Under the pieces are notes generated by a model. It saw only the letters and a program-made list of their open reading frames with translations, searched no databases and was not told where the DNA came from. From RPQJ01 sp963754125 (GTDB taxonomy: Bacteria > Pseudomonadota > Gammaproteobacteria > Steroidobacterales > Steroidobacteraceae), in the NCBI GenBank assembly GCA_963754125.1, contig CAVWEX010000001.1:868001-932000 (forward strand): DNA of 64,000 nucleotides. Reading direction: 5' to 3'. Positions within the stretch are counted from its first letter, which is position 1, and every line of letters begins with the position of its first letter. Shown here one piece after another: positions 1 through 10,275 of this stretch. The position numbers and the translations under genes were made by a program.

Positions 1-818
1 GCCGCCAGCTCGGCGACCGTGAGCGCGCCGGAACGGCACACGGCGAGATCCGCCCAGCCATACGCCCCGGCCATGTCGTCGATGAACGGCCGCACGTCGG
101 CCTCGATGCCGCGCGAGCGGTACGCGGCACGGGTCTCGTCGAAGCCGTGGCTGCCGGTCTGGTGCAGCACCTCGGGCCGCAGCGCCGCCGGCAGCTCGGC
201 AAGCGCCGCCGGCACGACCGCATTGAGCCGCGCGGACCCCTGGCTGCCGCCGAACACCAGCAGCCGGGCGCGACCCTCGCGCGCGGCAAAGCGGCGCTCG
301 GGCGGGGCGACCGCCGCGATCTCCGGCCGGACGGGATTGCCGACGTGCACGGCGCGCACGCCGCCACCGAAGCTGCCCGGGAAGCCCTCGAGCACGCGGC
401 CCGCGAGCCGCGCGAGCAGGCGATTCGTGAGGCCCGCGACGGCGTTCTGCTCGTGCACCACGAGCGGCCGCCGCAGCAGCCACGCGGCCACGCCGCCGGG
501 GCCCGAGGCGAAGCCGCCGGCGCCGAGCACCACGCTCGGCCGGTGCCGGCGCACGGCGCCGAGCGCCTGCACCAGCGCCAGCGCCAGCCGGAACGGCGCC
601 GCCAGCAGCGTCGCGATACCCTTGCCGCGCAGCCCGCTGACGCTCAGCCACTCGACCGGGATGCCCTCGGCCGGCACCAGCCGCGCCTCGATGCCGCGGC
701 GCGTGCCGAGCCACACGATGTCGTAGCCGCGGCTCTTCAGCACGCGCGCAGTCGCGAGCGCCGGGAAGACGTGCCCGCCGGTGCCGCCCGCCATGATCAG
801 TGCCACGCCGCGGCTCAT
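1..818 (-). CDS. murG: MurG, UDP-GlcNAc:undecaprenyl-pyrophosphoryl-MurNAc-pentapeptide transferase (3' end off the window)
   Basis: Adds GlcNAc to lipid I to make lipid II on the inner face of the cytoplasmic membrane, the last intracellular step of peptidoglycan precursor synthesis. The visible 272 codons start MSRGVALIMAGGTGGHVFPA; GGTGGH at residues 11-16 is the glycine-rich loop of the family. A second glycine-rich stretch (GAGGFASGPGG) and the donor-domain motif FGGSQGS follow. The C-terminal part runs past position 1. The ATG overlaps the ftsW stop as ATGA, so translation is probably coupled. The frame is uninterrupted throughout the visible part. Last visible gene of the minus-strand dcw operon; murC, ddl and ftsQ would be expected beyond the left edge. 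Confidence 0.95.
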   Translation of the reverse strand, partial: MSRGVALIMAGGTGGHVFPALATARVLKSRGYDIVWLGTRRGIEARLVPAEGIPVEWLSVSGLRGKGIATLLAAPFRLALALVQALGAVRRHRPSVVLGAGGFASGPGGVAAWLLRRPLVVHEQNAVAGLTNRLLARLAGRVLEGFPGSFGGGVRAVHVGNPVRPEIAAVAPPERRFAAREGRARLLVFGGSQGSARLNAVVPAALAELPAALRPEVLHQTGSHGFDETRAAYRSRGIEADVRPFIDDMAGAYGWADLAVCRSGALTVAELA

Positions 819-1999
819 TCGCGCCTGGCCTCCCGCGGCACGGCCGAACGGCCGGTCGCCTGGGTCTCGTGGTGAACCCGCAGCAGCACGCCGAGCCAGG
901 CGAGCGTGACCAGCATGCTGCTGCCGCCGTAGGAGAGCAGCGGCAGCGTCAGGCCCTTGGTCGGCAGCAGCCCCATGTTCACGCCCACGTTCACGAACAC
1001 CTGCAGGCCGAGCCAGACGCCGACGGCCGCCGCCAGCAGCGACTGGAACGCGAGGCCGGCCCGCGCCGCGTTGCGCGAGATCGCGAGTGCGCGGCCCACC
1101 AGCAGCGCGAACAGGCCGAGCACCAGCACGACGCCGACGAGGCCGAACTCCTCGGCCAGCACCGCGAACACGAAGTCGGTGTGCGCCTCCGGCAGGTAGA
1201 AGAGCTTCTGCACGCTCGAGCCGAGGCCCACGCCCAGCCACTCGCCGCGGCCGATCGCGATCAGCGACTGCGTGAGCTGGAAGCCGCTGTCGAAGGCGTC
1301 CGCCCAGGGGTTGCGGAACGAGGTGAGCCGGCGCAGCCGGTAGGACGAGGTGACCGCGAGCGCCGTCATCGCCGCCACGCCCAGCACCAGCGGCACCAGC
1401 AGGTGACGGATCCGCACCCCGGCGAGGAACAGCACGGCGAGGCCGGTCGCCATGAGCACGGTGGCGGCGCCGAAGTCCGGCTCGAGCAGCAGCAGCACCG
1501 CGGCGCCCACGAGCACCGCCACGGGCTTGATGAAGCCCTTGAAGTCGGCACGCAGCTCGTCGGCGCGGCGCACCGCGTAGCTCGCGACGTAGCTCAGCAG
1601 CAGCACGCGCGCGAGCTCGGAGACCTGGAAGTTCATGAACCCGAGGCGGACCCAGCGGCGGCTGCCGTTCACCTCGTGGCCGATGCCGGGCACGAGCACG
1701 AGCAGCAGCAGCAGGAAGGCCACGCCCATCAGCACCTTGGAGTACTTGTCCCACAGGGCGGTCGGGATGCTCACCGCGATCACGGCGGCCACGAGCCCGA
1801 GGCAGACGAAGGCGAGCTGGCGCTGGAAGTAATGGAACGGCGTGCCGAGGTCGCGGTCGGACACGCCGATCGAGGCGGAGGCGACCATCACGAGGCCCAC
1901 CAGCAGCAGCGCCGCGACCGGGCCGATCACCCAGGGGTCGAGCACGAGCCGGCGCGGACGGCCGGTGGAGCGTGCGTAGGAAAGGGTTGCGGCGGTCAT
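815..1999 (-). CDS. ftsW: FtsW, SEDS-family septal peptidoglycan glycosyltransferase
   Basis: A polytopic inner-membrane protein that polymerises lipid II at the division septum together with FtsI. The 394-residue product has about ten hydrophobic segments, the SEDS motif region NGSRRWVRLG near residue 115 and the C-terminal signature LLSYGGSSM near residue 355, all typical of FtsW/RodA proteins. Placement between murD and murG favours FtsW over RodA. Both ends overlap neighbours by four bases (ATGA with murD upstream and with murG downstream). Frame intact. Confidence 0.95.
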   Translation of the reverse strand: MTAATLSYARSTGRPRRLVLDPWVIGPVAALLLVGLVMVASASIGVSDRDLGTPFHYFQRQLAFVCLGLVAAVIAVSIPTALWDKYSKVLMGVAFLLLLLVLVPGIGHEVNGSRRWVRLGFMNFQVSELARVLLLSYVASYAVRRADELRADFKGFIKPVAVLVGAAVLLLLEPDFGAATVLMATGLAVLFLAGVRIRHLLVPLVLGVAAMTALAVTSSYRLRRLTSFRNPWADAFDSGFQLTQSLIAIGRGEWLGVGLGSSVQKLFYLPEAHTDFVFAVLAEEFGLVGVVLVLGLFALLVGRALAISRNAARAGLAFQSLLAAAVGVWLGLQVFVNVGVNMGLLPTKGLTLPLLSYGGSSMLVTLAWLGVLLRVHHETQATGRSAVPREARRE

Positions 2000-3352
2000 C
2001 GGGCGAGGCTCCTGACCGCGGCGGCAAACTCCTCGCCGCGGTGCGCGTAGTCGCGGTACATGTCGAGGCTCGCGCAGGCCGGCGAGAGCAGCACCGTTTC
2101 CCCCGGCCGCGCCGCCGCACGCGCGGCGGCGACCGCGGCGCGCATGTCGGACGCGCGCTCGATCCCGCAGACGCCCTCGAGCGCCGCCGCGAGACGCGGC
2201 GCGTCGCGGCCGATCAGCACGGCGTGGCGGACCTTGCCCCGGAAGGCGGGCCGCAGCTCGTCGAAGGCCTGGTTCTTGCCGTCGCCGCCTGCAATCACAA
2301 CCAGTGTTCCCTCCGTACCCTCGACCGCGGCGATGGTCGCGCCGACGTTGGTGCCCTTGGAGTCGTTGACGAAGCGCACGCCGCCGACGTCCGCCACCCA
2401 CTGCGCGCGGTGCGGCAGCCCGCCGAACGCCGCGAGCGCCTCGAGCACCGGCGCGCGCGGCAGGCCGAGCGCCTCGCTCATCGCGAGCGCGGCGAGCGCA
2501 TTGGCGGCGTTGTGCCCGCCCTGCAGCCGCAGCGAGGCGAGCGGAATGAGCGGCTCGCCGCGGCAGGCGAGCAGCGGCTCGCGCCCGGCCAGCAGGCTGT
2601 AGTCGGCCGAGGCGTCGCGCAGGCTGAAGCTGAGCACGCGCTGTCCGGCGCGCGGCATGGCCCGCACGCGCGCGTCGTCCGCATTGACCACCGCGGTCTC
2701 GCAGCCGTCGAAGATGCGCGCCTTGGCGGCGCCGTAGTCGTCGAGCGAGTCGTAGCGATCGAGGTGGTCCGGCGTGACGTTCAGCACCGTGGCCGTCCGG
2801 GTGCGCAGCGAGTGCGTGGTCTCGAGCTGGAAGCTCGAGAGCTCCAGCACGTACAGCGCGGGCGCCGGGCGCTCGAGCAGGTCGAGCGCCGGGTCGCCGA
2901 GGTTCGCGCCCGCGATGGCCGGACGGCCCGCGGCACTCGCGACCTCCGCGAGCAGCGCGGTGACGGTGCTCTTGCCGTTGGTGCCGGTGACCGCCGCCAC
3001 CGGCGCCTGCGCCTCGCGCGCGAAGAGCTCGATGTCGCCCACCACCGGCAGGCCGCGCCGCACGGCTTCGACGGCGACCGGCTCGCGCAGCGAGAGGCCG
3101 GGCGAGATCACCACCTGCGCCACGCCCTCGAGCAGCGCGTCGTCGAATGCGCCGGTGCGCAGCTCGACCTCGGGCACCTGCGCGCGCAGCGACGCCGCGC
3201 CCGGGCGGCTCGGCGCGCGTGTCGGCCACGCGCACCGCGAGGCCCTTGCGGCGCAGGTAGCGCGCGCAGGAGAGCCCCGTGCGGCCGAGCCCGAGCACCA
3301 GTGCGCGGGTGCCGGCCTCGAGCGGTGGCAGCATGTGCGGCGCGCCGTTCAT
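1996..3352 (-). CDS. murD: MurD, UDP-MurNAc-L-alanine:D-glutamate ligase (one-base frameshift)
   Basis: Cytoplasmic ATP-dependent ligase that adds D-Glu to UDP-MurNAc-L-Ala. The N-terminal frame (MNGAPHMLPPLEAGTRALVL and the dinucleotide-like fold with GLGRTGLS) runs from 3352 to about 3205. The sequence then continues one frame over from about 3198 (PEVELRTGAFDD...) with the Mur-ligase ATP loop VTGTNGKST, the NVTPDHLDRY motif and the late motif NDSKGTN. The span is 3n+1 bases long, as expected for one extra base in the GC-only run around 3195-3212. Corrected length is about 451 residues, normal for MurD. The start overlaps mraY as ATGA; MLPPLEAG, six codons in, is an alternative start. Identity is sure; the lesion is probably a sequence error. 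Confidence 0.9.
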
Positions 3353-4431
3353 CGCAGCTTCAGCGTGGCGAGGCCGACGAGCACCAGGATCACGGTGAGG
3401 ATCCAGAAGCGGACGATCACCTTCGGCTCGGCCCAGCCCTTGAGTTCGAAGTGGTGGTGGATGGGCGCCATGCGGAAGATGCGCTTGCCGCGCAGCTTGT
3501 ACGATCCAACCTGCAGGATGACGGACACCGTCTCCATGACGAACACGCCGCCCATGACGAACAGCACGATCTCCTGGCGGACGATCACGGCGATGACGCC
3601 GAGCGCGGCGCCGAGGGCGAGCGCGCCGATGTCGCCCATGAACACCTGCGCCGGGTAGGTGTTGAACCACAGGAAGCCGAGGCCCGCGCCGAAGATGGCC
3701 GTGCAGACCACCAGCACCTCGCCGGTGCCCGCGATGTAGGGGATGCCGAGGTAGTTGGCGAACACCACGTTGCCGGACGCGTAGGCGAACACGCCGAGCG
3801 CGCCGGCGACCAGCACCGCCGGCATGATGGCGAGCCCGTCGAGGCCGTCCGTGAGGTTGACCGCGTTCGACGAGCCCACGATCACGAAATAGGCGAGCAC
3901 GATGAACAGCGGCCCGAGCGGCAGCACGAAGTCCTTGAAGAACGGCACGATGAGCGTCGTCTCGATCGGCGTCTGCGCCGTCGCGTACAGCGCGATCGCC
4001 GCGCCGAGGCCGGCGACCGACTGCCAGAAGTACTTGTAGCGGGCGACGAGCCCGCGCGAGTCGCCGACCACCAGCTTGAGGTAGTCGTCCCAGAAGCCGA
4101 TCAGTCCGAACGCCACGGTGACCGCGAGCACGATCCAGACGAAGCGGTTGGAGAGGTCCGCCCACAGCAGCGTCGCGGCGACGATCGCCACCAGGATGAG
4201 CGCGCCGCCCATGGTCGGCGTGCCGGCCTTGGACAGGTGGCTCTGCGGACCGTCGGAGCGCACGCGCTGGCCGACCTGGTGCTCGGCGAGCTTGCGGATC
4301 ATCGGCGGACCGACCAGCAGCGAGATCAGAAGCGCGGTCAGCGCCGCGAGGATCGCCCGCAGCGTGAGGTAGCTGAAGACGTTGAAGACGCTGTAGTGCT
4401 GGGTGAGCCAGTCGGCGACGTAGCGCAGCAT
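3349..4431 (-). CDS. mraY: MraY, phospho-MurNAc-pentapeptide translocase
   Basis: Integral membrane enzyme that transfers phospho-MurNAc-pentapeptide to undecaprenyl phosphate to form lipid I. The 360-residue length is standard. Visible family motifs are GQRVRSDGPQSHLSKAGTPT after the first membrane segments, FWDDYLK near residue 115 (catalytic Asp pair), NLTDGLDGLA near 190 and the histidine motif IHHHFELKGW near 325. About ten hydrophobic segments. It starts one base after the murF stop and overlaps murD by four bases. Frame intact. Confidence 0.96.
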   Translation of the reverse strand: MLRYVADWLTQHYSVFNVFSYLTLRAILAALTALLISLLVGPPMIRKLAEHQVGQRVRSDGPQSHLSKAGTPTMGGALILVAIVAATLLWADLSNRFVWIVLAVTVAFGLIGFWDDYLKLVVGDSRGLVARYKYFWQSVAGLGAAIALYATAQTPIETTLIVPFFKDFVLPLGPLFIVLAYFVIVGSSNAVNLTDGLDGLAIMPAVLVAGALGVFAYASGNVVFANYLGIPYIAGTGEVLVVCTAIFGAGLGFLWFNTYPAQVFMGDIGALALGAALGVIAVIVRQEIVLFVMGGVFVMETVSVILQVGSYKLRGKRIFRMAPIHHHFELKGWAEPKVIVRFWILTVILVLVGLATLKLR

Positions 4432-4432
4432 G

Positions 4433-5807
4433 CTAGTGCCCCTCCCCGCCGCCGGCGCCGAGCGCCGCCGCCACCCGCTCGAGGCGGTTGGAGCGCGAAC
4501 CCTTCACGAGCACCGTGATCCGCCGGACCCGACGCCTTCCGCGAGCGAGGCGATCAGGTCCTCGGCGCTCGCGAACCAGGTGCTGCCGGTGCCGAACGCC
4601 TCCACCGCGTGATGCGCCTCCTCACCTACGGCGAGCAGGCGCGTGACGCCGCACTGGCGCGCGAACTCGCCGATCTCCGCGTGCAGCTGCGACGACCCCT
4701 CGCCGAGCTCGCGCATCTCGCCGAGCACCAGCCAGCGCTCGCCCCCGAGGTCCTCGAGCGCGCGCAGGCCGGCGCGCACCGAGGCCGGGTTGGCGTTGTA
4801 GGAGTCGTCGATCAGGCGCCCGCCGCCCGGGAGCGCCTTGAACTCGAGCCGGCCCGCGACCGGGCGCATGCCGACGAGACCCTCGACGATGGCCTCGAGC
4901 CCGGCTCCGGCGGCGTGGGCCGCCGCGGCGGCCGCGAGCGCGTTCGCCACGTTGTGCTCGCCGGCCAGCGCGATCGCGACGCGACGGCGGCCGAGCGGAC
5001 AGGCGAGCTCGAACTCGGTCGCCGGGCCGTCCTCGGACGATCGGCTGTGCAGGTCCGTCGCGGTGAAGTCGGCGCGCTCGCGCAGGCCGAAGGTGAGGAT
5101 GCGTCCGGCGCCGCGCGCGAGGCCGTGCCAGTACGCGGCGAAGCGGTCGTCGGCGTTGATCACCGCCGTCTGTTCGACGCCGAGCCCCGCGAACATCTCG
5201 CCCTTGCCCTCGGCCACGCCCTCGAGCCCACCGAAGCCCTCGAGGTGCGCCGGCCCGGCGTTGATGACGAGGCCCACGTCAGGACGCGCGATGCGCGGCG
5301 AGGTGCGCAATCTCCCCGAGGTGATTGGCGCCCATCTCGATCACCGCGTAGCGATGCGCGGGCTCGAGCCGGGACAGCGTCAGCGGTACGCCGATGTGGT
5401 TGTTCAGGTTGCCGCGCGTGACGAGGCAGCTGCCGGCGTGCGCCAGGATCGCACCGATCATTTCCTTGGTCGTGGTCTTGCCGTTGCTGCCGGTGATGCC
5501 CGACGACCGTGCCGGCGAAGTCGCCGCGCCACGCCGCGGCGAAGGCCGTGAGCCCGGCGAGCACGTCCGGGACGACGACCTGCGGCAGCGGGACGGACAC
5601 CGGACGCGCGACCAGCGCACCCGCCGCACCGCGCCCGAGCGCCTCGGGCACGAACTGGTGGCCGTCGAAGCGCTCGCCGCGCAGCGCCACGAACAGGGCC
5701 GCCGGCTCGAGCGCGCGGCTGTCGGTGGTCACGACGCCGAATGCAGCGTCCGCGCCGTGCAGGACGCCGCCGCTGACCCGCGCGAGCTCGGCGAGGCTGC
5801 GGATCAT
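4433..5807 (-). CDS. murF: MurF, UDP-MurNAc-tripeptide:D-Ala-D-Ala ligase (three frameshifts)
   Basis: Cytoplasmic ligase that completes the UDP-MurNAc-pentapeptide. Four frame segments together give one coherent MurF: the N-terminal substrate domain (MIRSLAELARVSGGVLHG...), then the ATP loop ITGSNGKTTTKEM, then EMGANHLGEI, then the C-terminal domain with DDSYNANPAS. The frame changes near 5500 (+1, just before the ATP loop), near 5292 (+1, just before ARPDVGLV) and near 4524 (-1), after which KGSRSNRLERV and the stop at 4433-4435 follow. The total length (3n+1) fits this sum exactly; corrected length is about 457 residues. The ATG overlaps the murE stop as ATGA. Three independent indels in one essential gene point to sequence error. 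Confidence 0.88.
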
Positions 5808-7340
5808 GCCTCGGCCCCCAGCGCATCGAGCACGACCTGACGGTCGCTGAAGGGCCGCGACTCGGCGCCGACGATCTGCCGCTCCTCGTGACCCTTGCCG
5901 GCGATCACGACCACGTCCCCGGCGTCGGCCTCGGCGAGCGCGTAGTGGATCGCCTCGGCGCGGTCGGCGATCACCTGGACCGCGACGCCGTCGCGCATGC
6001 CGGCCCGGATCTGCTCGAGGATGGCCTGCGAGGGCTCGCTGCGCGGATTGTCGTCGGTGAGCACCACCAAGTCTGCGTGCGTCTCTGCGACGGCCCCCAT
6101 CATCGGCCGCTTGCCGGGGTCGCGGTCGCCGCCGCAGCCGAACACGCAGATGAGCCGGCCGCGGGCGTGCGAGCGCGCGGCGTCGAGCACCTTGGCGAGC
6201 GCGTCGGGCGAGTGCGCGTAGTCCACGAGCGCCAGCGGCTGCACGCCGCCGCCAAACGCCTCCATGCGTCCAGGCGGCGCGCCGCAGGCGGCGAGCGCCA
6301 CGAGCGCCTGCTGCAGCGGCACGTTCCAGCCGAGCAGCACGCCCAGCACCGCCAGCAGGTTTTCCGCGTTGAACTCGCCCACCAGGCGCGAGCGCAGCGT
6401 GCCGGCACCCCAGCTGCTCTCGACGTGCAGCGCGAGGCCGGCCGGGGTGGCGCGCAGCTCGGGCAGGCGGATCCAGCCATTGCCGGGCTCGGTCCACAGC
6501 TCGTTCGAGGTGGAATACAGCACGCGGTCGATGCCGGGCTCGAGCCGCTCGAGGAGCTCGCGACCGAATGCCGTCGCGCGCGTTGATCACGGCCCGGCCG
6601 AGTCCCGGCGAGCGGAACAGGCGCGCCTTCGCGTCGCCGTAGGATTCCAGCGTGCCGTGGTAGTCGAGGTGATCGCGCGTCAGGTTGGTGAACACGGCGG
6701 TGTCGAAGCGCACGCCTGCGACCCGGCCCTGGTCGAGCGCATGCGAGGACACCTCGAGTCCGAGCGTCTTCGCGCCGGCGTCGCGCGCCTCGGCGAGCCG
6801 CCGGTGCACGCTCACGCAGTCGGGCGTCGTGAGTCCCACGTCGCGCAGGGCACCCGGACGCCCGAAGCCGAGCGTGCCGAGGTAGGCGCCGCGCCGGCCG
6901 AGCAGGTCGGCGGCCTGCGAGAGCAGGTAGGCGCAGGTGGTCTTGCCGTTCGTGCCCGTGAATCCCACCACTTGCAGCTCCGCGGACGGCTGCCGGAAGA
7001 AGCGGTCGGCGATGGCGCCGGCCCGCTGTCCGAGCCCCTCGACCGCGAGCACTTCGATGCCGGGCGGCAATGACGGCGGCTCGACCCCCGGAGCGGGCTC
7101 CCAGAGCACGGCGACCGCGCCGCGGGCCACGGCCTCGGCGGCGTGGGCGACGCCGTGCGTGGTGCGACCCGGGCAGGCGAGGAACGCCGCGCCCGGCCCT
7201 GCCTGCCGGCTGTCCATCGCGAGGCCCTGGACCTCGAGGTCACGACTCGGCTGCACCGACCCGTCGAGCAGGTCGGAGAGCCTCGCGCGGTACACGGGCG
7301 GGGCCTCGTCTGTCATCGGCACGGCGTCGGCAGCGTTCAC
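5804..7340 (-). CDS. murE: MurE, UDP-MurNAc-L-Ala-D-Glu:meso-diaminopimelate ligase (one-base frameshift)
   Basis: Adds the third stem-peptide residue. The ATP loop FTGTNGKTT lies near residue 110 and the carbamylated-lysine region SYGDAKARLF follows. The C-terminal DNPRSEP motif is the signature of ligases that add meso-diaminopimelate, so this is a DAP-type peptidoglycan organism. The frame shifts by +1 near 6569, between AVINARD and FGRELLERLEPG; corrected length is about 511 residues. I chose the GTG at 7340 because it overlaps the ftsI stop as GTGA, in the style of this operon; an in-frame GTG at 7343 and an ATG at 7316 are alternatives. Confidence 0.9.
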
Positions 7341-9067
7341 CACGGGTCCTTCGCCTGCACGAGCGTCGTGGCCGGCAGGCGCTGCAGGTCGTCGGGCGGG
7401 ATCGCGAGCAGGCGCAGCGCGCCCGACATCACGGCGGAGTAGACGGGCGCCGCGATCTCGCCGGCGTAGTACGCGCCGGCCGACGGTTCGTCGATCACCA
7501 CGACGGCGGCGAGGCGCGGGTTACTCGCCGGCACGACGCCGCCGAACACGGCGATGTACTTGTTGGTCGAGTAGCCGCCCTGCTCAGACGCCTTCCACGC
7601 CGTGCCCGTCTTGCCGGCCACCTGGTAGCCGAGGACGGCGGCGCGCTGCGCCGTGCCGCCCTCGCCGACGACGGACTGCATCATGCGCACGAGCTCGCGC
7701 GCGACAGCCTCGTCCAGCACGCGCTCACCCTCGGGCGGCGAGTCGAGCCTGCGCAGGGACACGGGCCGCTGGATGCCACCCGACCCGAGCACGGCGTACG
7801 CCTGCGCGAGCTGCAGCGCCGTGACCGACAGTCCGTAACCGTAGGAGATCGTGGCCTGGTTGATCGGCTTCCAGTGCCGCGGCGGCGGCAGGATGCCGGC
7901 GGACTCGCCCGGGAACCCCGAGCCCGTCACGCGACCGAACCCGAAGTGATCGAACACCGCGTGCATCTGCTCGGGCTTGAGCGTCTGCGCGATCTTGACC
8001 ACGCCCACGTTGCTCGAGCGTGCCAGCACAGTGGTCACATCGATCGGTCCGAGGTTGCGCTTGTCCTTCACCGTTCTCGCGCCGACCCGGAGCAGGCCCG
8101 GCGAGGTGTCGATCACCGAGTCGGCGCGGATGGTGCCGGTCTCGAGGCCGGCGGCGACGGCGAAGGGCTTGATGCTCGAGCCGGGCTCGAAGACGTCGTT
8201 GGTCGCGCGGTTGCGATAGCGCGAGGCGGCGTACTGCTCGCGGTCGTTGGGATTGAAGGCGGGCTGGTTGACCATCGCCAGCACTTCGCCGGTCGCGATG
8301 TCGAGCACCACGAGGGAGCCGGCGCGCGCCCGGTGCGCCTGGATGGCGGCCTTGAGCTCGCGATACGCGAGGTACTGCACGCGCAGGTCGATGCTGGTGT
8401 AGAGGTCCTGCCCCGGCCGTGGCGGGCGGATGCGCTCGATGTCGGCGATGGTCCGCCCGAGGCTGTCGCGCATGACGCGCTTGAGGCCCGGCACGCCCCC
8501 GAGCCACTGGTCGAAGGCGAGCTCGAGCCCTTCCTGGCCGACGTCGTCCACGTTCGTGAACCCGAGCAGGTGGCCCGTGACCTCGCCGGCCGGGTAGTAG
8601 CGCCGGTACTCGCGCTGCGTGTTGACCCCGGGAATGCCGAGCGCCTTGACGCGGTCCGCGTCCTGCGGGCGCATGTGCCGGACGAGGTACACGAACTGGC
8701 GGTCGAGGCTGCCGGTGACGCGCCGCGCGAGCCACTGCGGGTCGCGGTCGAGCGCCCTGGCGAGCTTCGCGAACTCGTGCGGCGCCTGGGCCAGCGTACG
8801 CGGGTGGGCCGTGACCGTGTCGACCGGCGTGCTGACTGCGAGCGGCTCGCCGTTGCGATCGAGGATCATGCCGCGGTTCGCGGACAGCGTCGCCTCGCGG
8901 AGGATGCGCGCGTCGCCCTTCTTCTCGAGGAAGTCCTGGTCGATGACCTGCAGGTACACGGCTCTCGCGACCAGCGCGAGGCCGGCGACGGCGAGCAGGC
9001 CGAGCACGAACCACTGGCGCCAGGCGAGACCGGCGGCTTCGGCGGAGGACTGACCGGCGCGCTTCAT
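7337..9067 (-). CDS. ftsI: FtsI (PBP3), septal peptidoglycan transpeptidase
   Basis: Division-specific class B penicillin-binding protein that cross-links septal peptidoglycan in the periplasm and works with FtsW. The 576-residue product has one N-terminal membrane anchor (LGLLAVAGLALVARAVY), a pedestal domain, and the three active-site motifs of penicillin-binding transpeptidases: SSIK (nucleophile Ser in PGSSIKPF), SSN and KTG (AGKTGTAWK). An upstream in-frame extension exists, but the ATG at 9067 gives the ATGA overlap with ftsL and a normal N-terminus. Frame intact. Confidence 0.96.
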   Translation of the reverse strand: MKRAGQSSAEAAGLAWRQWFVLGLLAVAGLALVARAVYLQVIDQDFLEKKGDARILREATLSANRGMILDRNGEPLAVSTPVDTVTAHPRTLAQAPHEFAKLARALDRDPQWLARRVTGSLDRQFVYLVRHMRPQDADRVKALGIPGVNTQREYRRYYPAGEVTGHLLGFTNVDDVGQEGLELAFDQWLGGVPGLKRVMRDSLGRTIADIERIRPPRPGQDLYTSIDLRVQYLAYRELKAAIQAHRARAGSLVVLDIATGEVLAMVNQPAFNPNDREQYAASRYRNRATNDVFEPGSSIKPFAVAAGLETGTIRADSVIDTSPGLLRVGARTVKDKRNLGPIDVTTVLARSSNVGVVKIAQTLKPEQMHAVFDHFGFGRVTGSGFPGESAGILPPPRHWKPINQATISYGYGLSVTALQLAQAYAVLGSGGIQRPVSLRRLDSPPEGERVLDEAVARELVRMMQSVVGEGGTAQRAAVLGYQVAGKTGTAWKASEQGGYSTNKYIAVFGGVVPASNPRLAAVVVIDEPSAGAYYAGEIAAPVYSAVMSGALRLLAIPPDDLQRLPATTLVQAKDPW

Positions 9068-9339
9068 GGCTGCACGATGCGCAGGTCGCCGGCCTGCGGG
9101 ATGGTCATGCGCAGCTGGTCGCGGGCCGCCTGCTCGACGCGGCCGTGCCGGGCCAGCGTGCTCTGCTCGATCTGCAGTTGCCCCCACTCGATGTCGAGGT
9201 CGTCACGCACCCGGGTGAGTTGCTGCAGTTCGTAGAAGCGGTTGCGCGCCTCGTGCTTGGCGTAGATCACGCCGAGCGAGGAGCCGAGCACGGCCACCCA
9301 GAGCGCGGCCACGACGAGGCGCCAGCCGGTCGCGCTCAT
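9064..9339 (-). CDS. ftsL: FtsL, cell-division protein
   Basis: Small bitopic membrane protein of the divisome (FtsQLB complex). The 91-residue product has one hydrophobic segment (VVAALWVAVLGSSLGVIYA) near the N-terminus, then a heptad-rich periplasmic helix (RNRFYELQQL...) that would form a coiled coil with FtsB. Sequence is poorly conserved in this family; the call rests on size, topology and its place between rsmH and ftsI. ATGA overlaps on both sides. Confidence 0.9.
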   Translation of the reverse strand: MSATGWRLVVAALWVAVLGSSLGVIYAKHEARNRFYELQQLTRVRDDLDIEWGQLQIEQSTLARHGRVEQAARDQLRMTIPQAGDLRIVQP

Positions 9340-10266
9340 GCTGCGAGCCTCTCGGCCACGCGCAGCACGGCGCTGCGGGCACGCGGGTTGGCGGACACCT
9401 CGGCCTCGCCCGCAACGACCGCGCCACCGATGCGCCTGAGCCGCGGCCGCGCGTGCGGCGGCACCTGCGGCAGCCCGGCGTACACGGGGTCGCCCTGCTC
9501 CTCGCGACGGATGAAGCGCTTGGCGATGCGGTCCTCGAGCGAGTGGAAGCTGATCACGCACAGGCGACCGCCGGCCGAGAGCAGCCGCACGGCCTGCGGC
9601 AGCGCCGACTGCAGCGCCTCGAGCTCGCCGTTCACGTGGATGCGGATCGCCTGGAACGTGCGCGTCGCCGGGTGCTTGCCGGGCTCGCGGGTCGGGACCG
9701 CCGCCGCGACGATCGCGGCGAGCTCGCCGGTGCGGGTCACGGGGGCGATGGCGCGCGCGGCGACGATCGCGCGCGCGATGCGCCGCGCAAACCGCTCCTC
9801 GCCCAGTTCGCGCAGCACGTCGGCGATCTCGCGCTCACCGGCCTTGGCCAGCCAGTGCGCCGCGCTCTGCCCCGCCTCGTTGTCCATCCGCATGTCGAGC
9901 GGCCCGTCCTGCATGAAACTGAAGCCGCGACTGGCCTCGTCGAGCTGCGGCGAAGAGACCCCGAGGTCCAGCAGCACGCCGTCCAGCTCCCCTTCCACTC
10001 CTGCCGCCCGGACCCGCTCCTCGAGCGGGCCGAACGACCCCCGTACCAGCGTGAGACGCGACTCCCCCGCGAACCGCCGCTGCCCCGCCCGGATCGCCTC
10101 GGGATCCCGGTCGATCGCCGACGACCCGGCCCGAGGGACCAAGGGCCGCGAGGATCGCGGCCGTGTGCCCGCCCCGACCGAAGGTCGCATCGCAGTAGCG
10201 CCCGTCGGGACGTATCGCGAGGCCGGCCAGCACTTCGTCGAGAAGTACCGGCGTGTGCTCCGCCAC
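9336..10266 (-). CDS. rsmH: RsmH (MraW), 16S rRNA m4C1402 N4-methyltransferase (one-base frameshift)
   Basis: S-adenosylmethionine-dependent methyltransferase that modifies C1402 in the 30S decoding centre, with RsmI (also in this window) making the 2'-O-methylation of the same base. Motifs: EHTPVLLDEVL at the N-terminus, DATFGRGGHT (SAM loop), LDLGVSSPQLDEASRGFSF and ISFHSLEDR near the C-terminus. The frame shifts by +1 near 10117, between GPSGRVV and IDRDPEAI. Corrected length is about 309 residues. The start is a GTG nine bases after the mraZ stop. Identity certain; the lesion is probably a sequence error. Confidence 0.92.
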
Positions 10267-10275
10267 CGGCCGGGC

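Noticed and set aside
1972..4518. A very long open frame on the plus strand opposite murD-mraY, and similar long frames opposite many other genes.
   Set aside because: The translations are Arg/Ala/Asp/His-rich low-complexity sequence typical of antisense frames in high-GC DNA, and the conserved genes lie on the other strand.
5279..5310. Programmed ribosomal frameshifting as an explanation for the split murF and other split genes.
   Set aside because: No slippery heptamer or downstream pseudoknot recurs at the sites, the shifts are nearly all +1 at unrelated GC runs, and such genes are not recoded in known bacteria.
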